Shown here in pieces: positions 6,060 to 14,155 of a DNA stretch of 26,012 nucleotides. Source of the DNA: Candidatus Omnitrophica bacterium UBA6233 (GTDB lineage: Bacteria > Omnitrophota > Gorgyraeia > Gygaellales > Profunditerraquicolaceae). The translations under genes were made by a program, and so were the position numbers. The notes under the pieces were generated by a model. It had not been told where the DNA came from, searched no databases, and saw only the letters and a program-made list of their open reading frames with translations. Every line of letters starts with the position of its first letter. Within the stretch, counting starts at the first letter, position 1. The stretch covers positions 1 to 26,012 of the forward strand of contig DJWJ01000028.1 in assembly GCA_002440965.1 (NCBI GenBank). Reading direction: 5' to 3'.

Positions 6060-8072
6060 TTATTCATTTACAAGCTGTTTTATTCTATCCAAATTCTTAC
6101 GCGCTTCTATTTCCCCCCGCTTGGCAAATTCAGCCGCTTTATGCAGTTCAAGCCAATATAAGCCCGAGGTATCCGGATGTAAAACTATATCCGCCAATAA
6201 ACCCTCCCGCTGAGCCACATCGGATTGTAATATTTCAACACTACTAAAAATAATGTCAAGTATATTCGTCTTAAACATATCCCTGAAATACCTGCCTAAG
6301 TCAAACCACGCCCTCTTTTTGATGACATCGGATATATCGGATTTTAAATTTTCCTTAATTTTCTCATACTGGCTCAGCACGTCCTGGCGCGAAGGGGTAA
6401 CGTTGACCGCGATAATCTTTTTTACTCCCATCTTAAAAAGCGGTTCGGTCGGGAGAGGATTGATTACCCCGCCGTCAAAAAGCAGTTCTTCTTTGAATTT
6501 AAAAGGAGCGAACACGCCCGGCATAGCGCAACTGGCCATAATCGCGTCCACCAGCAAGCCTTTATCCAAAACCCGCGGCTCTTTCCTTTTGACATCGCTG
6601 GCGATAATTTTCAAAGGCAGGCGGGTATCGTAAAATGTTTTACCCCCCAGATGCCTATTCAAGAACTTATACAATTTATTGCCTTTGATAAAACCTAAAT
6701 GTGGAAAAGTCAAATCGACCAGCCCCCAGATGTGTTTTGGCTCTTTGAAATCCTTGGCGATTTCCAGAATCTCGGAGCTTGATTTTCCGGTTGCCCACAG
6801 GCTGGCGATAAGGGCGCCCATGCTGGAACCAACGATTATATCTATCGGGATCTTTTCTTCTTCGATTACCTTCAATACCCCGACATGACAAAAACCATAA
6901 CCTACGCCAACTCCCAAAACCAACCCGACCATGCTTTCCCCGACATAGCGGGATATTCTTCTGATTGCTTTGGCATATTCGCTCTCCGGATTATCCAAAA
7001 CCAATCTATCGGGCATGCCGGATTCAATCTTAGGCAAAGTGGCGAATATCTTGCTGCCTAAAATCTGCGCCTGCTCAACAGGCATAATTTCCGCCAGCTT
7101 ATACTCATTAATGATGATTTTTATTTTTTCTTCCTGAAAATTAAATTCTTTTTTAAGCTCCTGCGTAAGCGCGCCGGTTTTCCGGAGCTCATCTCCTCCC
7201 GGCCCGCTTAAAAGATGGATAAAATCAGACTGATTAAGGATACTGAATATATTTTTATCCAGTATGGAAGGTAAATCGAGGATTATAAAATGATACTCAT
7301 TAACCAATTCGCTTAAGACACCCAAAAGCCGCCTTACGCAAAGGCTATCCTCGGGACTGTAATAAAAACAAAGGATGTCTACGCCAAAATTACTCTTTAG
7401 GATGTAGTCTTTGGCTAATTTTTGATCCGACACGCTACGGCAAAGGTCAAAGACCCTGTCTTCTGCTAACTCAAGCCTGCGGGGAAGGCTGTGTTTCTTA
7501 TCGGTCGAAAGAATATCCAGGATAATCGTGGACTTACGCGTTTCATTCTTTAGGCTTAAGGCCAAATTCAAAGCATAAATTGTTTTCCCCGCCTGAGAAT
7601 ACGAACTAAAAACCGAAATAACCGTGCTTTCGAATATGGACTTTTGATGGGCATCTTTATGCCTCAGCCTCCTCGAAAGGGTCCGGCTTAAGTCAATTGC
7701 CAGACGCGGAATCTTATTAATGACTAAATCAAAGTCTTCCTTATTGACCGCTAAAATCACGCAGTCATTAGTCGCCTGCGCAGTTACTGAATGAGGTTCG
7801 CCTGTCAATAAAGAAATGATGCCGAAATATTTTCCGCGGTGCAAATATTCAAGTATATTTTTATTCTTTTGGGCGTCCTGGACATAAATCACAACCCTGC
7901 CTGAGGCCAAGCAGTAAAAACCGCTGGGGGCGTCTCCCTTATTATAAATAATATCCCCTTTTTTAAAAGAAAGGAGGACGGAATGTTTTTTGATTAGGTT
8001 GCGTTCTCTGGGGGACAAATCCGAGAAGAGAGGAAATTCCTGAATGATTAAATCTTTTTCGATAGTCTCCAT
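6060..8072 (-). CDS. NTE-family patatin-like protein with cNMP-binding and MinD-like ATPase domains
   Basis: Three domains in 670 residues. Residues about 10-140 form a cyclic-nucleotide-binding domain (LFSDLSPRERNLI, GDIIYNKGDAPSGFYCL). Residues about 150-375 resemble a MinD/ParA-type P-loop domain with a degenerate Walker A (SQAGKT, 159-164) and a Walker B-like ILDLP (264-268). Residues about 383-560 are a patatin/RssA-type lipase domain with GSSMG (Ser417 nucleophile) and DGG (Asp533). The oxyanion-hole motif is GVGVGYG (387-393) rather than GGGxRG, so the usual Arg/Lys is Tyr; activity may be altered. The gene follows the GH1 gene by 3 nt. It is probably a cytoplasmic or membrane-surface lipid hydrolase gated by a nucleotide. 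Domain calls are sure; the function is inferred. Confidence 0.88.
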   Translation of the reverse strand: METIEKDLIIQEFPLFSDLSPRERNLIKKHSVLLSFKKGDIIYNKGDAPSGFYCLASGRVVIYVQDAQKNKNILEYLHRGKYFGIISLLTGEPHSVTAQATNDCVILAVNKEDFDLVINKIPRLAIDLSRTLSRRLRHKDAHQKSIFESTVISVFSSYSQAGKTIYALNLALSLKNETRKSTIILDILSTDKKHSLPRRLELAEDRVFDLCRSVSDQKLAKDYILKSNFGVDILCFYYSPEDSLCVRRLLGVLSELVNEYHFIILDLPSILDKNIFSILNQSDFIHLLSGPGGDELRKTGALTQELKKEFNFQEEKIKIIINEYKLAEIMPVEQAQILGSKIFATLPKIESGMPDRLVLDNPESEYAKAIRRISRYVGESMVGLVLGVGVGYGFCHVGVLKVIEEEKIPIDIIVGSSMGALIASLWATGKSSSEILEIAKDFKEPKHIWGLVDLTFPHLGFIKGNKLYKFLNRHLGGKTFYDTRLPLKIIASDVKRKEPRVLDKGLLVDAIMASCAMPGVFAPFKFKEELLFDGGVINPLPTEPLFKMGVKKIIAVNVTPSRQDVLSQYEKIKENLKSDISDVIKKRAWFDLGRYFRDMFKTNILDIIFSSVEILQSDVAQREGLLADIVLHPDTSGLYWLELHKAAEFAKRGEIEARKNLDRIKQLVNE

Positions 8073-8075
8073 AGC

Positions 8076-9293
8076 TTACAACTTACCGGTTTTACAGACT
8101 GCGGAGAATTTACGCGCGCTCTCTCTGACTGTACGCTTATAAGTGTCGTAATCGACTTCGACTAAGCCGAAACGCGGGGCAAACCCCTTGTCCCATTCGT
8201 AGTTGTCGAGTAAAGACCAATACACATAACCCATGACTTTAACGCCGCTGGTAATCGCTTTATTGACACTCTCAAGATGTTCGGCTATATAATCCCATCT
8301 TAACTGGTCATTATCGGTGCAAATTCCGTTCTCCAGAATAAAAACAGGAAGGTTATATTTTTTCAGGCTCAACAATAAATCGTAGAGCCCTTGCGGATAG
8401 ATATCCCATCCCATTGAGTTCTTTCTCAAATTGCGGTGATTTTTTTTACAGACATCCGAAGTAAAATTGCTTACCCCCCATCCTTCCAGCTCTACCCAGC
8501 TGGGGCTATAATAATTAATCCCGATAAAATCGAGCGCGTGTTTTGCGACCAGCCTTTCAATGAAATCAAGGTTATAATATTTATGCCTGAAATAGGCGGC
8601 AATTTTATTTCTCAAAGTTGGTATGCACGGGACGAACGCCTGCATATTCTGGGTAATGCTTATTTTGGGAAATTCCAAATTATTCTTTTTATAAATACCG
8701 CGGATTAAATGGTAGGCTTTGATATGAGTGCCGGCTAAATTATCAATTACCTGTTTTGCGTGTAAAAGGGATTTATCCTGCGGAGGCCATATTCCTAAAA
8801 GATAAGAAAAATAAGTATAGACCATAGGTTCGTTTATGGTCACCCAAAAAGGAACATCAGGGCTAAGCAACTCGACTATTTTCTCAACATAACGCAGGAA
8901 AAATTTTACGGCATCTTTATTGCGCCAAGCGCCTATTTTTGCGAACCAAATCGGATTGGTGAAATGATGCAGCGTAACTATCGGGATAAGCGAACGCTCT
9001 TTGAGAGCTAAAATTACCTGTTTATAGTGATCTAATTCTCTTTGGGAAAATTTGCCTTCTTCAGGTTCTATACGCGCCCATTCAATGGATATACGGTGGC
9101 AATTATGGTTTAATTCTTTGGCCAAGTCAAAGTCTTGGGCGAAAAATTCATAATGGCGGGCTGCCCTTCCGGAAGAATGTTTCGTATTCAGGCGTTTCTC
9201 CCACTCCCACCAGTCGCTAAACGAGTTATCCCCTTCGACTTGATAGGCGGAAGTAGCCGCGCCCCAGAGAAAATCTTTAGGAAATTCCATCAT
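8076..9293 (-). CDS. Glycoside hydrolase family 1 (beta-glucosidase-like)
   Basis: Cytoplasmic retaining beta-glycosidase of 405 residues, a little short for GH1 (about 440-480). The N-terminal signature FPKDFLWGAATSAYQVEG is intact. The acid/base Glu is in TINEP (Glu155) and the nucleophile in ILENG (Glu321). There is no signal peptide. Two ATG codons stand in tandem at 9293 and 9290. A TATAAT box with an extended -10 TG lies only 9-14 nt ahead of them, so the transcript may be nearly leaderless. It heads the run of genes that continues through the patatin, lipoprotein, MazG, HycI and NSS genes. The sugar specificity cannot be told. Confidence 0.93.
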   Translation of the reverse strand: MMEFPKDFLWGAATSAYQVEGDNSFSDWWEWEKRLNTKHSSGRAARHYEFFAQDFDLAKELNHNCHRISIEWARIEPEEGKFSQRELDHYKQVILALKERSLIPIVTLHHFTNPIWFAKIGAWRNKDAVKFFLRYVEKIVELLSPDVPFWVTINEPMVYTYFSYLLGIWPPQDKSLLHAKQVIDNLAGTHIKAYHLIRGIYKKNNLEFPKISITQNMQAFVPCIPTLRNKIAAYFRHKYYNLDFIERLVAKHALDFIGINYYSPSWVELEGWGVSNFTSDVCKKNHRNLRKNSMGWDIYPQGLYDLLLSLKKYNLPVFILENGICTDNDQLRWDYIAEHLESVNKAITSGVKVMGYVYWSLLDNYEWDKGFAPRFGLVEVDYDTYKRTVRESARKFSAVCKTGKL

Positions 9294-9301
9294 TGGGCCC
9301 T

Positions 9302-9310
9302 ATTATACCA
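9302..9310 (-). promoter_or_regulatory. Extended -10 promoter at the GH1 start
   Basis: TGGTATAAT on the minus strand (TATAAT at plus 9302-9307) is a consensus extended -10. No good -35 is seen. The predicted transcription start falls at or within a few bases of the GH1 start codon. Confidence 0.5.
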
Positions 9311-9317
9311 CCAAAAA

Positions 9318-9348
9318 ACCAAAAAGTCCCAGCAAAAATGCCGGGACT
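9318..9348 (-). terminator. Intrinsic terminator after the peptidoglycan-binding lipoprotein
   Basis: A 10-bp stem (plus arms 9325-9334 and 9339-9348, one G-T pair, 4-nt loop) is followed on the minus strand by TTTTTGGTTTTTT. It separates the lipoprotein gene from the GH1 run. Confidence 0.85.
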
Positions 9349-9377
9349 ATTCTGGTAAAAGACCGAACTTCTTGAAT

Positions 9378-9842
9378 TTATCTGGCGCTGGAAGTTTGTG
9401 ATTGCGTAAGATATTTACTTAAGGCGCTCCAGGTCTTTGGGCCGACTTTTCCATCAGCTGTCAGGCCGTTTGCCTTCTGGAATTCCACTACTGATTTTTT
9501 GGTTTTTGCTCCGATTTTTCCGTCAACTGTTCCGGTATAAAAACCCGCGTTCTTAAGCGCTGTCTGAATTTCTACGGCTGTAGGCTTATAAGGGCCAGAT
9601 GGGGGAAGCGGTTCCAAATTTGCCGCCTTGCTGATAACAGGAGTCCCAACATCAACCTTGGCTTCAGCAGACTTTGCCTCTACTTTAGCTTCCGGGGCAG
9701 TTGGAGCAGTCGTGGACATAGTGCTAAGAGTCTCCATAGACACCGGCTGCTGCATCTCTTCCAATGTTTGCTGTTTTTTGCCGCATCCGACAAGATAAAC
9801 CCCGATTGCAAAAACTAAAACAATGAATCCGAACTTCTTCAT
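9378..9842 (-). CDS. Peptidoglycan-binding-domain lipoprotein
   Basis: Small envelope lipoprotein of 154 residues. It has a signal peptide with lipobox LVGC (Cys at about 20), a Pro/Ala/Glu/Lys-rich low-complexity linker (about 40-85), and a C-terminal PG_binding_1 domain (about 88-145) with the typical VEIQTALKNAGFYTGTVDG and VGPKTWSAL segments. It probably tethers the outer membrane to peptidoglycan. AGGAGGTGA lies 5 nt before the ATG. It has its own promoter and a strong terminator, so it is a single-gene unit. Confidence 0.9.
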   Translation of the reverse strand: MKKFGFIVLVFAIGVYLVGCGKKQQTLEEMQQPVSMETLSTMSTTAPTAPEAKVEAKSAEAKVDVGTPVISKAANLEPLPPSGPYKPTAVEIQTALKNAGFYTGTVDGKIGAKTKKSVVEFQKANGLTADGKVGPKTWSALSKYLTQSQTSSAR

Positions 9843-9918
9843 TTACTCACCTCCTTACAGGTTTACCCGCTAGAAATCATTAAACAAATCATCTAAGTTC
9901 CTAACAAGGCTTTATTTA

Positions 9919-9946
9919 ATTCTACCAAATTACCTCAAAAATGCAA
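9919..9946 (-). promoter_or_regulatory. Promoter of the peptidoglycan-binding lipoprotein
   Basis: TTGCAT (plus 9941-9946) and TAGAAT (plus 9919-9924) are 16 nt apart on the minus strand, giving a leader of about 70 nt. Confidence 0.55.
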
Positions 9947-9956
9947 ATAAAATCAG

Positions 9957-11153
9957 CTAAATTTCCCTTATTGCGGGATAAAAAAGATTGACTGTAATGA
10001 AAAACGCTGCGCAGATTATACCGCCGAATACAATCGCGAAAGCGACGCCTAACCCTTGCGCAAGGCTGCCAGCGATTAAATTCCCGAAAGGCATAAACCC
10101 GGCAAAAGTAATCATGAAGACGCTCATCACCCTGCCTCTAAATTTATCTTCAACTTTTGTCTGGAGAAGCGTATTCACCAGGGCAATCGAAGTCACGCTG
10201 GTCCCTCCTACAAAAAACATTGCCGCCAGCGACAACCAATACAACTGTGATAGACCAAAAACTATCAAGGAAACAGAAAACAATAAGGTTGAAAAAGACA
10301 AAAACTTGCCCTTATACCTAAAATCTCCGAGACGCGCTAAAATCAAAGCGCCGATTAAAGCGCCTACTCCCGAAATGGACATAAGAACACCTAAACCCTT
10401 GATTCCTACTTTTAGAATATCATTTGCAAATATAGGCATAAGTATAATATGGGCAACTCCAAAAAGACTGACTACCGCTACCATAGAAATTAATGTCAAT
10501 ATCAATTGATGATTCTTAATAAATACTAACCCTTCTTTCAAATCCTCCCAAGCGCTCTTTGTCTTCTTGTAAGGCTCTTTCTTGTCAATCTTAATCACCC
10601 AAAGGGCTATAATTACCGCCAAAAAACTTATTGCGTTAATATAAAAACAGCCGCTCATTCCTATTGTGGCAACCAAAATACCGGCAATAGCCGGCCCGAT
10701 TATCCGCGAAGAATTGAAAGCTACGGAATTCAAGGCAATGGCGTTGAATAAATGGGCTTTGCCGACCAAATCCACCACCACCGACTGACGGGCCGGAGCA
10801 TCAAATGCCATAACTACGCCGTTAAGCAAAGCAATAAGCATGATCTGGGCCGGAGTAATAAATTTTGTTTGGGTAAGAAAACCGAGCGCAAACGCTAATA
10901 GCATAAAGATACTTTGCGTCAGGATAAGAATATTCCTTTTATTCAAACGGTCAGCTAAGACGCCTCCGAATAACGAGAGCAGAAATATGGGGATGGAGCC
11001 TAAAAAACCGACTACTCCCAGAAGAAAAGCCGAATTAGTCAATTGAAATACCAGCCAGCTCAAGGTTACCTGCTGGATCCAGGTTCCGATAAGAGAAATA
11101 AAGGCGCCAAACCAATAAATCCGGAAATTTCTAACCTTTAACGATGAAAACAT
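9957..11153 (-). CDS. MFS exporter of the EntS-like (MFS_3) type
   Basis: Polytopic membrane protein of 398 residues with about 12 hydrophobic segments. The N-terminal FRIYWFGAFISLIGTWIQQV, the A-type motif GGVLADRLNKRNIL (about 63-76) and VVDLVGKAHLFNAIALNS are characteristic of the MFS group that includes enterobactin exporter EntS and many drug or lysophospholipid exporters. The substrate is unknown. It starts 4 nt after the stop of the NuoI-like gene, so it may be co-transcribed with the hydrogenase genes, but nothing in the family links it to hydrogenase function. Confidence 0.88.
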   Translation of the reverse strand: MFSSLKVRNFRIYWFGAFISLIGTWIQQVTLSWLVFQLTNSAFLLGVVGFLGSIPIFLLSLFGGVLADRLNKRNILILTQSIFMLLAFALGFLTQTKFITPAQIMLIALLNGVVMAFDAPARQSVVVDLVGKAHLFNAIALNSVAFNSSRIIGPAIAGILVATIGMSGCFYINAISFLAVIIALWVIKIDKKEPYKKTKSAWEDLKEGLVFIKNHQLILTLISMVAVVSLFGVAHIILMPIFANDILKVGIKGLGVLMSISGVGALIGALILARLGDFRYKGKFLSFSTLLFSVSLIVFGLSQLYWLSLAAMFFVGGTSVTSIALVNTLLQTKVEDKFRGRVMSVFMITFAGFMPFGNLIAGSLAQGLGVAFAIVFGGIICAAFFITVNLFYPAIREI

Positions 11154-11157
11154 ATCT

Positions 11158-11772
11158 TTAGGATTTGAGCACTGCCTCGCGCCGGCAGCGGGGGCAAAGG
11201 ATCTTTAAACGCGTGGAACGGTTAATTACCGCAGATTTATCACCGGGGGTCATCTTCTCTTTTAAAGCAAGGCCAACACTCCTTAAGTAAAACAACAGCA
11301 ATGACGCGTTGGTAAAAGAAAACAACCCTATTTTCTTAACTACCCAGGCATATTGGTCCTGGGGCACAATCGGCTCACCGCAGCACTCGCACATAACAAA
11401 TTCCTTCTCAATCGTTTGTTTCAGGTCTTCTCTTTTTTCTGTAGTGGCAAAATCAAACTCCTGCGAAAGCGTAATGCCCTTGGAGGTCAGACAGTTTGCT
11501 TCGCACTGCCCGCAAAAAATGCAAGTATCCCAGTGAACGGTTAATTTTCTCTTGGCAGACGCCCCTTTTATTTCATCATTTACTTCTATGGCTTTAGCGG
11601 GGCATACTTGAGCGCAAGCGCCGCAACCCGTGCAATCTTCTTCGTGGAAATAAGGCCTGCCGCGAAAACGCTCGAAAGGCTTATGCGGTTTACGCGGAAA
11701 ATCATTTGTATAGGCAGGGCTGAACAACGCCCTGACCGCTTCTTTAAGTTCTCTTAGTTTTGGCCTGCGCAT
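11158..11772 (-). CDS. NuoI/HyfH-like two-cluster ferredoxin subunit of group 4 hydrogenase
   Basis: Electron-transfer subunit linking the soluble module to the NuoB-like subunit. Numbered from the ATG at 11772 (204 aa), the first [4Fe-4S] motif is C47-C50-C53-C57 followed by Pro, and the second is C84-C87-C90-C94 without the usual Pro. The C-terminal half adds CECC (128-131) and CPRC (193-196), a probable zinc-ribbon-like site as in HycF/HyfH proteins. An in-frame TTG at 11787 would add five residues, but GGTGGA sits 7 nt before the chosen ATG. The start overlaps the antiporter-like gene by 29 nt. Confidence 0.88.
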   Translation of the reverse strand: MRRPKLRELKEAVRALFSPAYTNDFPRKPHKPFERFRGRPYFHEEDCTGCGACAQVCPAKAIEVNDEIKGASAKRKLTVHWDTCIFCGQCEANCLTSKGITLSQEFDFATTEKREDLKQTIEKEFVMCECCGEPIVPQDQYAWVVKKIGLFSFTNASLLLFYLRSVGLALKEKMTPGDKSAVINRSTRLKILCPRCRREAVLKS

Positions 11773-13495
11773 TTTTATTTCCACCAATAATTCTGCTCAA
11801 TATATTATAAATATCGAATTTATCGTTTTTTAAAAACCGGTAAATATTAGCTAACAGGGGAATATTTTCGATTGTTTTATAGAACTCTGTCGCCGGAAAA
11901 CCGGGGGTATCGTAACCCAGCTCGCCGCCGGTAAAATAACTATCTTCCCGGACTTTTTTCCCGGAGCTTATCGCTCTCCACAAAACAAAACCCAACAACA
12001 TAGCAATCCCCAGGAATAAAGAAACAAACATGCTGTTCCATGTCCCGCCATAATTCAGAACAAATGAAAAAGACGGCGCAAGCGAACCTTTGATAAAAGC
12101 ATTGGAAAATATCCCCAGGAAAACGCAAAGGCCGGATAAAACCAATAACGGCGCAAGCATCTTCCAGGAAGTCTCAGTCACATCTTTATTGCCAGCATTA
12201 TTATCCTGGCCTAAAAATATGGCGTGGATAAATTTAATGAAGCTTGCCAAAGTGAGCGCGCTGCCGAACATCGCCGCGATCAGCGCAAAAGCGTAAATGA
12301 AACGTAAATATGCCGCTTGAGCCGAAACTAAACCTAAAAGCGCGCCCTGATAAATCATCCATTTAGAAGCAAAACCATTAAAAGGAGGAATTCCTGAAAT
12401 GGATAAGCTTAAGATCAACCCGCAAATAAAAGTAAGCGGCATATAGCGGGCCAAACCCCCCAATTGCTCAAGATCGAATGTCCCCTTCTTTTTTTCTACC
12501 GCGCCTCCCACAAGAAATAACCCGTTCTTATATATCGCGTTATTGAACATATGGAATATCGCTCCGATTATTCCTATCGGATTCCCCGTGCCTAACCCTA
12601 AAACCATATATCCTGCCTGACTTATGGCGTGATAAGCAAGAAGTTTTCTCAAATCGTGCTGGATAAGCGCCATTAAAACCGCAAAGATTATCGTAAGGCT
12701 GCCGATAACAAGCAAGAGGATAATTACAAAATCATTTAAAACAAAAAAATCCAGGCAAAGGCGCGATAATATATATACGCCGAGCAATTTATCCAGGGAC
12801 GCAGGCAATATTGCCATAACCGGAATAGGGGCATTTTCCGAAGCAGTAGGAATCCAGGTATGAAATGGCCCTGAGCCTACTTTTGCCAAAGCTCCGACGA
12901 GCATAAGGCAAAAGGTAAGGTAAGAAATCGGCCGCCCCAAAACCATGCTCCCTGAACCAAACATAGAAGCTGAACCGCTAAACTTAAAATATATAGCGGC
13001 TCCGGCAATAAAACAAACCCAGGAAAAACCCAGTATTGTCGCGGCTTTTTTAGCGCTAAATTTAGAGCCTAAATTTAAGAGAGCGTAGAGCGTCACTATC
13101 GAACCGGCCCAGGCTGTCACAAATATAATAAAATCCATGGCTAAGATTTCCAGATTCGTAAAAACCATAAGCAGCAAGAGCCAGGAAAAATATCCGCGTT
13201 TAGCCGGCATATAATCCTTGGAATAAAGGCAAACCAAAACGCCGAAAAGATTGGCAAAAACAAGTATGAGCCGGCTAAGCCTATCCAGGCCCAGTGTTAA
13301 GGTATAATTATTAAATAAATAGCTATGCCAGGGGCTTTGAGGTCTTAGAAAAAGAAACATAGAAAATGTAAAAGTTAAAAAAAACGCGCCTAAACTCAAG
13401 TTTTTCTTTAAGTTATCGCGCTCTCCCAGAAAGAATAAGATTAGCCCTAAGGCAAGAGGAAGAATAAATATAAAGGATAAACTGATATTCATCAT
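11744..13495 (-). CDS. Antiporter-like membrane subunit (NuoL/HyfB/MrpD family) lacking the TM5 Glu
   Basis: Membrane-arm subunit of 583 residues with about 14-16 helices, expected to couple hydrogenase turnover to ion movement. Conserved polar residues include Lys205 in GALAKVGSGPFHTWIP (TM7), Lys236 in PASLDKLLGVY (TM8), and Lys323 in MFNNAIYKNGLF (TM12). The TM5 Glu, normally in a WEG/WEL motif, is replaced: the sequence reads AWAGS with Ala130. A Glu (116) exists one helix earlier. The C-terminal part has the FTGGE/EFYKTIE segment typical of hydrogenase versions. It overlaps the PhoU-domain gene by 4 nt (ATGA). It is the only antiporter-like subunit at this locus. Confidence 0.9.
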   Translation of the reverse strand: MMNISLSFIFILPLALGLILFFLGERDNLKKNLSLGAFFLTFTFSMFLFLRPQSPWHSYLFNNYTLTLGLDRLSRLILVFANLFGVLVCLYSKDYMPAKRGYFSWLLLLMVFTNLEILAMDFIIFVTAWAGSIVTLYALLNLGSKFSAKKAATILGFSWVCFIAGAAIYFKFSGSASMFGSGSMVLGRPISYLTFCLMLVGALAKVGSGPFHTWIPTASENAPIPVMAILPASLDKLLGVYILSRLCLDFFVLNDFVIILLLVIGSLTIIFAVLMALIQHDLRKLLAYHAISQAGYMVLGLGTGNPIGIIGAIFHMFNNAIYKNGLFLVGGAVEKKKGTFDLEQLGGLARYMPLTFICGLILSLSISGIPPFNGFASKWMIYQGALLGLVSAQAAYLRFIYAFALIAAMFGSALTLASFIKFIHAIFLGQDNNAGNKDVTETSWKMLAPLLVLSGLCVFLGIFSNAFIKGSLAPSFSFVLNYGGTWNSMFVSLFLGIAMLLGFVLWRAISSGKKVREDSYFTGGELGYDTPGFPATEFYKTIENIPLLANIYRFLKNDKFDIYNILSRIIGGNKNAQAKTKRT

Positions 13496-14109
13496 TTGAT
13501 TTGCAGAAGACTCTTGGCAATTTTTTTAATATGATAATATACCGCGGCTGTAAAATCCAGCATGTTTAAAAACATATTGCATCCCAGAGGGGTACATTCG
13601 CCGGCAAGCATCCGCTGGTCGTGATTATGACGATACATATCCACGAGGCTGTCAATATGCTCTTCCTTTCTTAATACTTCTTTGACCAAAGACGGATTAT
13701 CTTTTTCCAAAATAAAAACTACTTCATCCAGCGCCCCTTTTGTTTTATTATAAAGGTCTTTGTATTCCTCTACCGCCTCTTCGCTAAAAAGGAGTTTCTC
13801 TTCTATTTTTATCTGGATCCTTTCCAGGATGTCCTTGCAATAATCCCCGATTAATTCGAAATCTCCGGCGATATTGGCGTAAGCTATAATCTCTGATTTC
13901 TCCTTAGAATTAAGATTAGCGCCAGCCTTACCGATTATTTCTTTATTAATCTCATCCTCCAGAGAATTTAATTTATTTTCCTCCTCCAGCGCCTTAGCAA
14001 TCAAATCCACATCATGCTCGATAAAAGCGCCGTAAGTAAGCTGCCACATTGATGAAGCGCTTCGGCTCATCCGGTTGATTTTTTCCTTAATACTATTCAG
14101 GTCTACCAT
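13492..14109 (-). CDS. PhoU-domain protein embedded in the hydrogenase operon
   Basis: All-helical protein of 205 residues with two PhoU-like three-helix bundles. Metal-binding style acidic motifs are visible as EEENKLNSLEDEINKEI (first bundle) and IAGDFELIGDYCKDI (the GDxxxxIGD-type motif). ATG at 14109 is chosen because AGGAGG lies 4 nt upstream; ten further codons upstream run through an inverted repeat. It overlaps the antiporter-like gene by ATGA. PhoU domains usually regulate phosphate or sodium/phosphate transport; here no phosphate genes are near, and the position between the catalytic large subunit and the ion-translocating subunit suggests an accessory or regulatory role in the hydrogenase. 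That role is inference. Confidence 0.82.
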   Translation of the reverse strand: MVDLNSIKEKINRMSRSASSMWQLTYGAFIEHDVDLIAKALEEENKLNSLEDEINKEIIGKAGANLNSKEKSEIIAYANIAGDFELIGDYCKDILERIQIKIEEKLLFSEEAVEEYKDLYNKTKGALDEVVFILEKDNPSLVKEVLRKEEHIDSLVDMYRHNHDQRMLAGECTPLGCNMFLNMLDFTAAVYYHIKKIAKSLLQIK

Positions 14110-14122
14110 GGCTCCTCCTGCT

Positions 14123-14155
14123 CGTAGCGCAGCGTACATTTAAATGTCCGCTACG
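14123..14155. repeat. Nested inverted repeat at the end of the large-subunit gene
   Basis: Arms CGTAGCG (14123-14129) and CGCTACG (14149-14155) enclose a perfect 12-bp palindrome ACATTTAAATGT (14136-14147). The stop codon of the large-subunit gene lies within the right arm, and the PhoU gene's ribosome-binding site follows directly. It probably forms an mRNA hairpin between the two genes. Confidence 0.65.
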
